The position numbers and the translations under genes were made by a program. The notes beneath the pieces were generated by a model. The model made no database searches. It saw nothing but the letters and a program-made list of their open reading frames with translations, and was not told where the DNA came from. From contig JBEHYN010000026.1 of the NCBI GenBank assembly GCA_048498155.1, forward strand, positions 1-44,292: DNA of 44,292 nucleotides, read 5' to 3'. Shown here in pieces: positions 8,833 to 16,406 of this stretch. Numbering within the stretch: the first letter of the stretch is position 1; each line of letters opens with the position of its first letter. This DNA comes from BOG-938 sp048498155. GTDB lineage: Bacteria > Pseudomonadota > Alphaproteobacteria > Caulobacterales > Caulobacteraceae.

Positions 8833-9770
8833 GGATGGTGTTCTTTATCCTGGTGTTCGCCGCTGCGGCCTCCGCCGGCCACGCCCTTTGGGAACTGTTC
8901 CACGTCGCCGGCGCCCAAAGGGCGGTCAATCATCGCTTGAGGCTGGCCAGTCGCATCACGGCGCTGGGCGAACGCGTGCTGGAGCTGAGGAAACAACGCA
9001 GCCCCGAGGCCTTGGGCAAGCTGGCGGGCGCCTGGCTGGGAAAGCTGATCGTGCGATCCGGCGTCATCATCGACGTTCGGCGCGGGCTGATCATGGCCGC
9101 CGGCGCGGCAGCAGCGGCCTTCGTCCCGGCCGCCACCGTGACTCATAATCTGCTGCTCGCCCTGCCTTTAGGCCTAGCGGGCGGGATTGGCGGACCGCTC
9201 TTGTTTCTCAAGGTCAAGGCCGGTCGGCGGGCCAACGGTCTGGCCCGGCAACTGCCTGACGCCCTGGAGATCGTGGTCCGTAGCCTGGAAGCGGGCCATC
9301 CGGTGCCCACTGCCCTGTCGCTCGTCGGACGTGAAATGCCCGACCCGATCGGCTCGGAATTCGGCATGGCGTCCGATGAGATCGCCTATGGCTCCACGCT
9401 GGAGCAGGCCGTCGGGCGAATGGCCGAGCGCTGCCAACACCTGGACGTGGACCTGTTTGCAGCGACCGTCCGCTTGCAGGAACGCGCGGGCGGCAACTTG
9501 ACGGGTCTACTGAGGATGAACGCCTCCACGGTGCGCGAACGGCTGAAGATGCGCCTGAAGATCAAGGCCGCCTCTTCGGAGGGGCGTGTCTCGGCGCTCA
9601 TCCTCACGGCGGCGCCGATCCTGGTCATGGGATTTCTGCAGATCTCCTCGCCGCACTACTACGGCGATGTCATCCACGTGAAAGGCATCCAAATCGGCCT
9701 GGGGATCGTCGGAACCTGGCTGTTCATCGGAAACCTGGTCATGCGGCGCATGATCGATATGAGGATCTAG
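8829..9770 (+). CDS. tadB: Tad pilus inner-membrane platform protein TadB (GspF family)
   Basis: A 313-residue integral membrane protein, one of the two GspF-like platform subunits on which CpaF acts (CpaG in Caulobacter naming). There is an N-terminal membrane segment (about 1-20), a second hydrophobic stretch about 85-125, the cytoplasmic GspF domain about 135-255 (LARQLPDALEIVVRSLEAGH, ERAGGNLTGLLRMNASTVRE, RLKMRLKIKAASSEGRVSAL) and two C-terminal membrane segments. The start codon overlaps the cpaF stop (ATGA); tadC follows after 2 bases. Confidence 0.93.
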   Translation: MRMVFFILVFAAAASAGHALWELFHVAGAQRAVNHRLRLASRITALGERVLELRKQRSPEALGKLAGAWLGKLIVRSGVIIDVRRGLIMAAGAAAAAFVPAATVTHNLLLALPLGLAGGIGGPLLFLKVKAGRRANGLARQLPDALEIVVRSLEAGHPVPTALSLVGREMPDPIGSEFGMASDEIAYGSTLEQAVGRMAERCQHLDVDLFAATVRLQERAGGNLTGLLRMNASTVRERLKMRLKIKAASSEGRVSALILTAAPILVMGFLQISSPHYYGDVIHVKGIQIGLGIVGTWLFIGNLVMRRMIDMRI

Positions 9771-9772
9771 AC

Positions 9773-10711
9773 GTGAATCCGCAGATGCTTGTCCAATACG
9801 CGGGAACCGCCCTGATCGGGCTGCCGCTCCTGGCCGGATGCAGCCTGTTTGTCGTTGAACAAGTCAACGCGTCCAGGCGTAGAACCCGGCTGACCGACGC
9901 GGTCGACGGGAGGCCGGCGCACTCCAGCGCCAAGGCGGCCCTGACGGGTCTGGCGGGTAAGGTCAAACGGGTGGGCGAATATGTGGCCCCACAGGACCCC
10001 CGCGAGCTGTCGCTCATCCGCACAAAACTGACCCAGGCCGGATTTCCCCAGCGCGAGGCCGTCGCCGTCTACCTGGGCGGGCGCACCCTGGCCATGGTCA
10101 TGGCCGTCGGCATATGCGCGATCATGCTGCCCAGGATCATCGGCCACGCCGGCGGCTTTGGCGCGGTGGCGATCACCGGGGTCCTGGCCGCCGCAGCCAT
10201 CCTGGGTCCCGATCATATTCTCGGGCGGTTCCGCAAGCGGCTGGAGCTGGAATATCGCGAAGGCTTTCCCGACGTGCTGGACCTTCTGGTGGCCTCGGTG
10301 GAGGCTGGGCTCAGTCTGGACGCCGCGGTCAGCCGCGTGTGCGATGAGGTGGTCCGCCGCTACCCCAACCTAGCCAATGCCCTGCGGTTGTTGACGCTGG
10401 AGCTGCGCGCCGGCCGTTCGCGACGCGACGCCTGGGGCGCCTTGGCCGATCGCCTGGGCCTGGAGGAAGCGCGCTCCTTCGCCACCATGCTGCGGCAGGC
10501 CGAAGAGATGGGCTCCAGCCTAGGCGAGACCCTGGCGATCTTTTCCGAGGACATGCGGACCAAGCGCATGCTGCGGGCCGAGGAAAAGGCCCTGGCGCTT
10601 TCAGCCAAGCTGATGCTGCCGCTGATCATGTTCCTTTTCCCCTGCCTGTTGGGGGTGCTCATGATGCCGGCGGTCTACAAGATCGCGACCATGTTGGTGA
10701 ATAAGCATTAG
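9773..10711 (+). CDS. tadC: Tad pilus inner-membrane platform protein TadC (GspF family)
   Basis: A 312-residue second platform subunit (CpaH in Caulobacter). The start is GTG at 9773 with GAGGA 7 bases upstream; the next in-frame ATG (9785) would lose this site. Hydrophobic segments lie near residues 8-28, 105-145 and 275-305. The GspF domain has the typical EYREGFPDVLDLLVASVEAGLSL start, then RSRRDAWGALADRLGLEEAR and RQAEEMGSSLGETLAIFSED. It is the last gene of the operon: after it comes a palindrome and then a convergent gene, so no tadD, pseudopilin or prepilin peptidase gene follows. Confidence 0.93.
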   Translation: MNPQMLVQYAGTALIGLPLLAGCSLFVVEQVNASRRRTRLTDAVDGRPAHSSAKAALTGLAGKVKRVGEYVAPQDPRELSLIRTKLTQAGFPQREAVAVYLGGRTLAMVMAVGICAIMLPRIIGHAGGFGAVAITGVLAAAAILGPDHILGRFRKRLELEYREGFPDVLDLLVASVEAGLSLDAAVSRVCDEVVRRYPNLANALRLLTLELRAGRSRRDAWGALADRLGLEEARSFATMLRQAEEMGSSLGETLAIFSEDMRTKRMLRAEEKALALSAKLMLPLIMFLFPCLLGVLMMPAVYKIATMLVNKH

Positions 10712-10727
10712 CCCAAGACGAATGAAC

Positions 10728-10762
10728 CGCACGCGGCCTTCCCAAGAGGAAAACCGCGTGCG
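10728..10762 (+). terminator. Hairpin between tadC and a convergent gene, probable terminator
   Basis: A perfect 9-bp inverted repeat, CGCACGCGG (10728-10736) and CCGCGTGCG (10754-10762), separated by 17 bases. It begins 16 bases after the tadC stop, in the gap between convergent genes. No clean T-run follows on either strand, so it may be a weak or bidirectional terminator or simply protect the 3' end of the mRNA. Confidence 0.5.
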
Positions 10763-10786
10763 TCTGGTGTTGAAAACCTGGCGCCG

Positions 10787-11113
10787 TTAGCCGACGAGCC
10801 GGGTCTTCAAGGTGTTGAACAGGCTGAGCGTGATCGCAACCAGCGAACTGCCGATGGCCACGATGCCTAGCCCACTGAAGATGGTGGCTAAATCCGAGCC
10901 CACGACCGGAACAACGTCCAGCGTATGGGCGCCGATCGCCAACACCAATGCCACAAGATAAACTCGCGTATTTTCTTCGGCATTATTCCCGAGGACGGCA
11001 ATCCCACCCAACACGAGAAGTATTAAAGCCGCGCTGGGAATAGACACAAAAGCAGACAGAATGGCAACAAGAACACCAAGAGCTAACGCTCCAGCATAGA
11101 CCTTGCTCATCAT
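10787..11113 (-). CDS. Small inner-membrane protein of unknown function
   Basis: A 108-residue, very hydrophobic protein with four likely membrane segments (about 4-24, 27-43, 50-66 and 75-100), separated by a polar NNAEENTR turn and an AHTLDVVPVVGSD loop. A GGGAG ribosome site precedes two adjacent ATGs (11113 and 11110). It has no domain I can name, although the layout resembles small 'hypothetical membrane' proteins common in Caulobacterales. It is convergent with the tad operon and apparently transcribed alone. Confidence 0.7.
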   Translation of the reverse strand: MMSKVYAGALALGVLVAILSAFVSIPSAALILLVLGGIAVLGNNAEENTRVYLVALVLAIGAHTLDVVPVVGSDLATIFSGLGIVAIGSSLVAITLSLFNTLKTRLVG

Positions 11114-11499
11114 TTTCGCTCCCTGAATATCCGCTTATACCGCGAATCCATCGATCATTAACTTCTACATACAGATCGTCAATGGGCTCTGCCCGTAGAT
11201 TACGCAGGTGTGCTTGTTGCGTAGGCGCCGATTGCCGAGCGGCGGCGAAGCGATCACACTTCCAGTCGGACTTCCGCGCGCCCGACCAGGGCATTCCCTG
11301 CTTGATGGCTTCTTGTACCGCGTCGGCCAGCGGGACGCTTGAAGTCCGAGCCCACGGCGCCAACCTGCCGGCAGCAAGGAAGTCCTTCAGCGCCGTTGTG
11401 TCGATCCCTTGTGTTTAATTGCATCCGCCCAGCCGAATTCGGGCGTTGACCGCTCCTCGCCCCCCGGCCTTAATCGGCGCCAACAACAGGGAGGACGAT
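11114..11499. other. Intergenic region with possible remnant coding sequence
   Basis: There is no complete gene here. On the minus strand, 11400 down to about 11165 reads in one frame as plausible protein (TQGIDTTALKDFLAAG, then PLADAVQEAIKQGMPWSGAR), helical and with ordinary codon use, but with no credible start or matching 3' end. It looks like the decayed tail of a lost gene; I do not recognise the family. The right end must hold the promoter of the cupin gene that starts at 11500. Confidence 0.35.
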
Positions 11500-11991
11500 A
11501 TGCGTATAGTTTTGATGACCGGCGCGGTGCTCGCGCTAGTGAGCGTTGGCGCGGCCAGGGCCCAGGCGCCGGACGAGGCGAAATTCGCCTCGGCGGCCGA
11601 TGTGGCGGCGGTGATCGCCAAGGCCAAGGCGACAGCCAAGCCCGGCGCGGCCAACACCATGGAGACCATCTTCGCCCTGGCCCCCTACGGCACGGCGCTG
11701 GAATTCCACCAGGGCACAGGTCAGGCCTCCGTTCACGAGAACCAGGCCGAGCTGATCATCGTGGCCGAGGGCAAGGGCGTGGCCAATCTCGGCGGACAAC
11801 TGGTCGACCCCAAGCGCACTAACCCCCACAACCTCACCGCTAAGGCGATCACGGGCGGCGTGGCCCATCCGGTGGCCAAAGGCGACATGTGGTTCGTGCC
11901 CCAAGGCGTGCCGCATCAGTTGAACGCGGCGGAAGGCGGGATTTCGGTGATCACCCTGCACGTGCCGAGGCCCGTGCCGGCGGCGGGGTAA
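11500..11991 (+). CDS. Exported cupin-domain protein
   Basis: A 163-residue protein. ATG 11500 has a strong AGGGAGG site (11488-11494) and begins a signal peptide (MRIVLMTGAVLALVSVGAARA, cleaved near ARAQ). The mature part is one double-stranded beta-helix: FHQGTGQASVHENQAELIIVAEGKG gives the first cupin motif and KGDMWFVPQGVPHQL the second. His and Glu side chains are available as metal ligands. It has the same architecture as the cupin at 42078-42557. Frame upstream of 11500 is open but has no ribosome site. Substrate unknown. Confidence 0.82.
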   Translation: MRIVLMTGAVLALVSVGAARAQAPDEAKFASAADVAAVIAKAKATAKPGAANTMETIFALAPYGTALEFHQGTGQASVHENQAELIIVAEGKGVANLGGQLVDPKRTNPHNLTAKAITGGVAHPVAKGDMWFVPQGVPHQLNAAEGGISVITLHVPRPVPAAG

Positions 11992-12032
11992 TGGGAACTA
12001 AGTGACCGAAGCGGAGGCCTCGCCTCAGGACA

Positions 12033-12086
12033 TGGGGAAGTGGGAAGTGGGGACACTTTTTCACTTTTCCACTTTTCACTTTTCGT
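12033..12086. repeat. Polypurine/polypyrimidine direct and inverted repeats
   Basis: A purine run with repeated GGGAAGTG-like units (about 12033-12052) is followed by pyrimidine units CACTTTTTC, CACTTTTC, CACTTTTC (about 12053-12085). The halves are roughly inverted, so AAGTG can pair with CACTT, and T-runs follow on the plus strand. It lies between the convergent cupin and antitoxin genes and may act as a terminator. Confidence 0.45.
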
Positions 12087-12100
12087 AGCGCCCCACAGCC

Positions 12101-12412
12101 TCAAACCAACTGCAGTTCGACCCGCTTGCCGCAGGCCTTGGCGTAGCGGCGGATGGTCTCGAAGGTCGGCGAATGTTTGGGGTCGCGCAGAGAGCTTTCC
12201 AGACGAGACACAGCGCTCTTGGACGTACCCATCCTTGTGGCGATTTCTTCCTGGGTCAGGCCGGACTGCCTGCGCGCCTCAAGCAGAGTCCTCAGGGCGG
12301 CGTATTCGTCGGCGCCGGCGTCCCAAGCTTCCTTGAAGCCGGGCCGCAACATCGCCTTTTCGAGCGCCTTCTTTTGATCGTGACGAACCGGCTTGAAACC
12401 TTCGTCGCTCAT
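12101..12412 (-). CDS. XRE-family antitoxin (HigA-like)
   Basis: A 103-residue protein with a helix-turn-helix at about residues 43-75 (LLEARRQSGLTQEEIATRMG, then TSKSAVSRLESSL), typical of Xre/HigA antitoxins that bind and neutralise the partner toxin and repress their own promoter. The ATG at 12412 overlaps the toxin stop as ATGA, giving the toxin-first order usual for higBA loci. The frame extends upstream into the toxin but has no separate start. Autoregulation through the palindrome at 12739-12756 is inferred. Confidence 0.88.
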   Translation of the reverse strand: MSDEGFKPVRHDQKKALEKAMLRPGFKEAWDAGADEYAALRTLLEARRQSGLTQEEIATRMGTSKSAVSRLESSLRDPKHSPTFETIRRYAKACGKRVELQLV

Positions 12413-12729
12413 GACTGCACCTCTTTCAAACGCTTGCGAGCCAGCTTGAGATCCTTGTCGGGCGTCGCCTGGCTCTTCTTGACGATGGCATGCAGGATGA
12501 CCAGTTCGCGACCGACCCGCGTGCAATAGAAGGCGCGTCCGATCCCTTCCGAGCCCTTGCATCTTAGCTCGAACAGCCCGCCGCTCATCGCACGCGAGTG
12601 CGGCATCCGAAGATCCAGGCCGTCCTCCTCAAGCCATTCAATGAGCCTGAGAAAGTCGGCATAGACTCCGACCGGCCATTCCTCGATCCCCCGCTTCACG
12701 CGGTCATTGTAGTAGAGGACCGTCCACAT
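12409..12729 (-). CDS. RelE/HigB-like toxin (phage Gp49-like family)
   Basis: A 106-residue basic protein. MWTVLYYNDRVKRGIEEWP, the conserved LEEDGLDLRMPHSRAM, GLFELRCKG and AFYCTRVGRELVILHAI segments and the C-terminal KKSQATPDKDLKLARKR helix match the Gp49-like branch of the RelE/ParE superfamily, usually ribosome-dependent mRNA interferases. The charged residues near the C-terminal helix (HAIVKK..TP) fit the catalytic face. ATG 12729 has only a weak ribosome site (AGG) and lies 9 bases downstream of a perfect palindrome, suggesting a short leader. Confidence 0.88.
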   Translation of the reverse strand: MWTVLYYNDRVKRGIEEWPVGVYADFLRLIEWLEEDGLDLRMPHSRAMSGGLFELRCKGSEGIGRAFYCTRVGRELVILHAIVKKSQATPDKDLKLARKRLKEVQS

Positions 12730-12738
12730 CGCGCCTAA

Positions 12739-12756
12739 GTTACCATTTATGGTAAC
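12739..12756. promoter_or_regulatory. Perfect 18-bp palindrome, likely toxin-antitoxin operator
   Basis: GTTACCATTTATGGTAAC has 8-bp arms around a TT centre and lies 9 bases upstream of the toxin ATG. On the transcribed strand its AT-rich centre (CATAAA) could be the -10 element. Position and symmetry fit a dimeric Xre antitoxin binding site. Confidence 0.75.
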
Positions 12757-12805
12757 CTGCGTCGAGCCCGTCTTGTAGCCTTGGCCTGTCGCGCTCAGCC
12801 TACGC

Positions 12806-13042
12806 CTACAGATCCCGCAACCGCGTCGTCGCGTCGCCGAAACTGTCCAGTTTTACCCCGTAGCGGTCCATCAGGGACAGGTACAGGCTGCAGAGCTTTC
12901 GGTTGTCGTCGCCGTCGTTCATGTAGCAGAGCGAGCGGCCGGGTTGCGGCGTGCCGCCCATGCCCCCGGCTAACAGCACTGGCGCCTTGGGGTTGTCGTA
13001 GGTGGGCCGATCCACTTGTTCGACTGGAACATCACTCCCCAC
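12806..13042 (-). pseudogene. 3' remnant of a DUF1552 gene (truncated, frameshifted)
   Basis: The last 60 or so codons match the C-terminus of the intact DUF1552 protein at 17107-18453: SLCYMNDGDDNRKLCSLYLS here against SLSYMNDGDDNRKLSSLYLS there, and both end in GDATTRLRD plus one hydrophobic residue. Similarity at DNA level (roughly 85% by eye) continues to about 13036, but a one-base deletion near 13003 (GTAGGTGGGCCG against GTGGGTGCGGCCG) shifts the frame, so the start of the open frame is an artefact. No N-terminal part remains. Similarity stops at the stop codon on one side and at the edge of the response regulator gene on the other. Confidence 0.85.
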
Positions 13043-13054
13043 TTCGGTGAATTA

Positions 13055-13432
13055 TTAGGGAGCCGAAAGCAGACTCGTGAGCAGCTCGCTCAGGGCGCCA
13101 CAATCAAACGGTTTCACCAGCAATGGCCGCCCCCGGTCACCGTCCCGCAGACCGTGACCGCCGTAGCTCGTCGCGAATGCAAACGGTATGCCGCGTTCGG
13201 CCAGGCGGTCCGCCACGGGGTAGCTTCTGACGCCATTCAGGTTCAGGTCCAGGAGGGCGGCATCAAAATGCTGGGCATCGATGAGGGCGGCGGCCTGCTC
13301 ATTGGTGGCAGCCGTGACGACAGTGTCGCAGCCGAGATCGGCAAGCATGTTCTCGGTTTCCATGAGCACGAGCATTTCATCCTCGACCACCAAAATCCGC
13401 AGACCGGAGAGGAGCTTATTCACCATGGCCAT
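13055..13432 (-). CDS. Single-domain response regulator (FATGUY-like)
   Basis: A 125-residue receiver domain with no output domain. Acidic pocket VVEDE (about 16-19), phosphoacceptor Asp62 in ALLDLNLNG, switch Thr88 in FATSYG and Lys107 in LLVKPF are all present. The FATSYG segment resembles the FATGUY motif of alphaproteobacterial single-domain regulators that work with HWE kinases as phosphorelay shuttles, with Ser in place of the usual Gly. ATGs at 13432 and 13426 both lie inside the 3' end of the upstream kinase gene (17-base overlap), so the two are one transcription unit and probably partners. Confidence 0.9.
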   Translation of the reverse strand: MAMVNKLLSGLRILVVEDEMLVLMETENMLADLGCDTVVTAATNEQAAALIDAQHFDAALLDLNLNGVRSYPVADRLAERGIPFAFATSYGGHGLRDGDRGRPLLVKPFDCGALSELLTSLLSAP

Positions 13433-14471
13433 CGCGGGGCGCCGGCATGTCGATTGTGCAGATCACGCCGTCCTTCGGATAGTTCAGATGCACCGTGGCT
13501 TCCAGTTCATGGGCAAGCCCGTCTTCAATCACCCGTGAGCCAAAGCCCTTTTTCGAGCTCGATGTCACAGACGGACCGTTCTTCTCTCGCCAAACCAGGA
13601 TCAACCGATCACCCGTCGACCTCGGCTTAATGGTCCACGACACTAGGATCGATCCCGCGTCGTTGGACAGCGCACCATGGATCATCGCGTTCAGTACGAG
13701 CTCGTGAAGCGCGATGCCAAGAGCCAAGGCGCGCTTGGGCGGAAGACGGATATCGTCACCCGTGAGCACGTATCGTCCTGATCGGCCGTCGTCGATGGTG
13801 AGGGGCTTCAAAGCCTCGTCAACAATGTCATGCAGCCCGGCCCTCCCCCAATCTCCATGGGCCAACAGGGCATGGGACCGAGACAGCGCGGCAATGCGTG
13901 ACGCGATAAAGTCGCGGGTCACTGCGGGGTCAGCAGGTCTTCTAAAAGCCTGAGAAACGATCGCTTGAACTGCGGCGAGCATGTTCCTGACTCGGTCGTT
14001 CAATTCATCAATCAGCGCGCCCGATCTCGCCTGCTCTTCCTTGTGCCGTGTGAGATCCACGAACGAGGCGAAATGCTGGACGATGTCGCCGCTGTCGTCC
14101 CGCACCGGGCTGATGTAGACGCCGGCCCAGAACGTGCTGCCATCCTTTCGGCGGCAACATAACTCCGGACCCCTACACAAACCTTCATCAAACTCGGCCG
14201 TGATCGCCGCCAGCGGTTCATCGTCGGTCGCGCTTGCGAGGACGAAGTTGAAGGCTTGCCCTAAGACCTCGTCGCGTTGGTATCCGATCAGGGAAATGAA
14301 GCTGTCATTGGCGAAGATGATGGAATTGTTGGCCTGCTTGGCGTCCGTGAATACCATGGGCATGCGGGTGGTTTCTGCGGCGACGACAAAGGGCCCAAGG
14401 TCTTCCTTGAAGCCTTGGACGTCGGCTTCGGCGGCGTCCTGTTGCTCAGAGGGGGCCGGCGGCTCCGACAT
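13416..14471 (-). CDS. PAS/LOV-like HWE histidine kinase lacking the phosphoacceptor histidine
   Basis: A 351-residue soluble sensor kinase. Residues about 36-145 form a PAS domain with strong LOV character (IIFANDSFISLIGYQRDEVLG, RKDGSTFW, ISPVRD), but the flavin-reactive Cys position is Phe74 (GQAFNFVL instead of GxNCRFLQ) and the flavin-contacting Gln near the end is Phe137. The dimerisation helix reads DELNDRVRNML: the conserved His of ELxHRxKN is Asp159 (codon GAC at 13995-13997). The ATPase domain looks intact: N box HELVLNAMIHGAL, WRE, G box GFGSRVIED. Inference: a sensor that cannot autophosphorylate normally, perhaps a regulatory partner of the intact kinase upstream. It overlaps the response regulator gene. 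Confidence 0.9.
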   Translation of the reverse strand: MSEPPAPSEQQDAAEADVQGFKEDLGPFVVAAETTRMPMVFTDAKQANNSIIFANDSFISLIGYQRDEVLGQAFNFVLASATDDEPLAAITAEFDEGLCRGPELCCRRKDGSTFWAGVYISPVRDDSGDIVQHFASFVDLTRHKEEQARSGALIDELNDRVRNMLAAVQAIVSQAFRRPADPAVTRDFIASRIAALSRSHALLAHGDWGRAGLHDIVDEALKPLTIDDGRSGRYVLTGDDIRLPPKRALALGIALHELVLNAMIHGALSNDAGSILVSWTIKPRSTGDRLILVWREKNGPSVTSSSKKGFGSRVIEDGLAHELEATVHLNYPKDGVICTIDMPAPRDGHGE

Positions 14472-14664
14472 GCTTGGTTGGCTCCGTGCGAGGCCGCACC
14501 TAGAATCGGGCTGGGCGAAACCCTGGCACTCGGCGCTGGTGACTTACCATCGGCGCGAAGGCTGCAAGCGTACAAACGCCGAAACCTTGGATCTGTTCCC
14601 CTATCGAAGGCTTCGATCACGAATGGCGATAGGCAAAACCCGTTCGAACGCCGCCGCCATTGCC

Positions 14665-15801
14665 TCAACCCGCGCGAAGCGTTCGTAAGAGGGCAAGGGG
14701 AATGTCGAGTTCATACACGACGCCGGCCGGTTCGTACCGCACTCGGACTTCGCCGTGAAGCTGAGTGGCAAGGGCGCCGATCAGGCGCGTTCCAAAACTG
14801 TGTTGGGTCGGCTCCTGGACCAGTGGGCCGCCTGTTTCCGCCCAGGTCAGCGTGAATAGCTGGGTCTTTTCATCGACCGAGGAGGTGATGTTGACGCGAC
14901 CCGTCTCGTTGGACAACGCGCCATATTTGACCGCGTTGGTGCACAACTCGTTGAGGGACATGGTGAGGGGCAGGATCGCCCCTGGAGCGATCTCGATCAG
15001 CGTATTCTGAATAACAAACCGCCGACCCTCGCGGCTATCGAAGGGCTCGATGGCGGCGCTAACCACGTCCGCCAATTCTGCGCCGGTCTCGCTGGCTCGG
15101 AGCAACAAATCTTGCGCTCTGCCCATGGCGACCAGACGGCTGGAAATGGCGTGTCGCCCCTGTTCAAGGGTCTCTGCGGTGCGCAAGGTCTGCGAAGTGA
15201 TCCCGACGACCGTCGCCAGCATGTTTTTCATGCGATGATGCAACTCCTCCAACAGAAGACGTTGCAATCGCAGGGCTGCCTCGTGCCCGGTAGCTTCGAT
15301 CCCAGCCTGTTCCAATAGGCGAGCGGAATCGAGTCGGGCTTGTCCAAGCATATCCCGCAGGGCGGCGTTTTCGGATTCGAGAACACTCTTGCCAGGTTGC
15401 AGAGCCTCACGATTTCGCATGGCCGCGATCACGACCAGGCCGTCTGGGGCATGATACGGGCTAAGGCTTATCTCGGTCCGGAACTCGCTTCCGTCCTTAC
15501 GAATTGCGACAAGCTCAAGTCCCAAGCCCATCATTCGCGCCGTGGGGTTGCTCATGAATCGGTCAATATGACCCGCATGAGTGTCACGGTACCGCGCCGG
15601 CATCAGCACACTGTGCAGCTCTCCGACCAGTTCCTGCGGGAGGTAACCGAGCAGCGCCTCAACTCGGCTATTGGCGAAGAGAATGTGGCCGGTCTGGTCA
15701 ATGACGACCACCGCGTCCGGACTCGCCTCGTAGAACTCGCCAAACGGGGCCTCACTCACCGGCTGAGCCACGTAAGTAGTTCCGGCGGATAGTGGATTCA
15801 C
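14665..15801 (-). CDS. PAS-domain HWE/HisKA_2-type sensor histidine kinase
   Basis: A 378-residue soluble kinase. The PAS domain spans about 20-130 (FYEASPDAVVVIDQTGHILF, NSRVEALLGYLPQELVG, RKDGSEFRTEISLSPY). A coiled coil follows (about 135-185), then the phosphoacceptor region EELHHRMKNMLATVVGI with the canonical His189, then the HATPase domain with N box LNELCTNAVKYGALS, a WAE triplet and G box SFGTRLIG. All catalytic residues of the HWE/HisKA_2 group are present. It lies 193 bases upstream of the degenerate kinase on the same strand and could be the kinase that charges the single-domain regulator at 13055. No transmembrane segment, so the signal is cytoplasmic. Confidence 0.91.
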   Translation of the reverse strand: MNPLSAGTTYVAQPVSEAPFGEFYEASPDAVVVIDQTGHILFANSRVEALLGYLPQELVGELHSVLMPARYRDTHAGHIDRFMSNPTARMMGLGLELVAIRKDGSEFRTEISLSPYHAPDGLVVIAAMRNREALQPGKSVLESENAALRDMLGQARLDSARLLEQAGIEATGHEAALRLQRLLLEELHHRMKNMLATVVGITSQTLRTAETLEQGRHAISSRLVAMGRAQDLLLRASETGAELADVVSAAIEPFDSREGRRFVIQNTLIEIAPGAILPLTMSLNELCTNAVKYGALSNETGRVNITSSVDEKTQLFTLTWAETGGPLVQEPTQHSFGTRLIGALATQLHGEVRVRYEPAGVVYELDIPLALLRTLRAG

Positions 15802-16342
15802 TCGGCGACTGGGGGGGACGGCTGAGACCGTGAGCAGCCATCCATTCTGAAATCAGAGAATTCAACTGCATCCGGCGCTTCTCTGGCGTGATTTGTCGAC
15901 CCTCTTGGGTCCAATATTAGTGCTCAATGGCCCGCGGAAGACCCGGTCACGCAAAATTAGCGGCGCCCGCTGGGACAATCTAGCGGCCCCGCTGAGGGTA
16001 TCAGTTTCCGCGTGGTGAGACAAACTTAGGTGTTTAGGAGGTTGGGCGAATACAGCGGCGCAGGCACGGATGGCCACGTCACCAAGCCCTTGGAAATCGC
16101 AAGCCCGCTCTGCGCGATCGATGGCGTCCTGAACGTCGCCAATACCGTCGACGGCTCAGTCAGCGGCAGAACTAGCCGCGAAATAACGGCAGATGACAGT
16201 GTCAGAGCAAGCAAGAAGAGCGTGTATTCCGCACAACTTCGGCAAGGCCTAGACGATTAGTCCCGCAAAATTAACGCGCGTGTTAAACCGACTGCAGCCC
16301 AAAATGCCAATCTAGACCTTGCTCGGGCAATGCCGACACGCC
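15802..16342. other. Intergenic region; no gene supported
   Basis: About 540 bases without a convincing gene. Short frames on both strands (for example a hydrophobic minus-strand one near 16026-16214) lack ribosome sites and family motifs. The left part should contain the promoter of the kinase at 15801. The region ends at two palindromic repeats. Confidence 0.5.
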
Positions 16343-16394
16343 TAGAGCGTGACAGGCGAAAGTGGATACCGGTTTCGCCGCCCGTCACGCTCTA
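16343..16394. repeat. Palindromic intergenic repeat (AGAGCGTGAC type)
   Basis: TAGAGCGTGAC (16343-16353) pairs with GTCACGCTCTA (16384-16394); an inner GGCGAAA/TTTCGCC stem follows after a small bulge, with a loop containing ATACCGG. Layout and sequence resemble the widespread alphaproteobacterial palindromes of the AGAGCATGATC...GATCATGCTCT kind. It lies head to tail with a second palindrome at 16407. Confidence 0.7.
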
Positions 16395-16406
16395 ACTATT
16401 CGACTC

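Noticed and set aside
16026..16214. Small hydrophobic minus-strand frame of 62 codons
   Set aside because: No ribosome site or start context, and no conserved pattern; only its hydrophobic beginning is suggestive.
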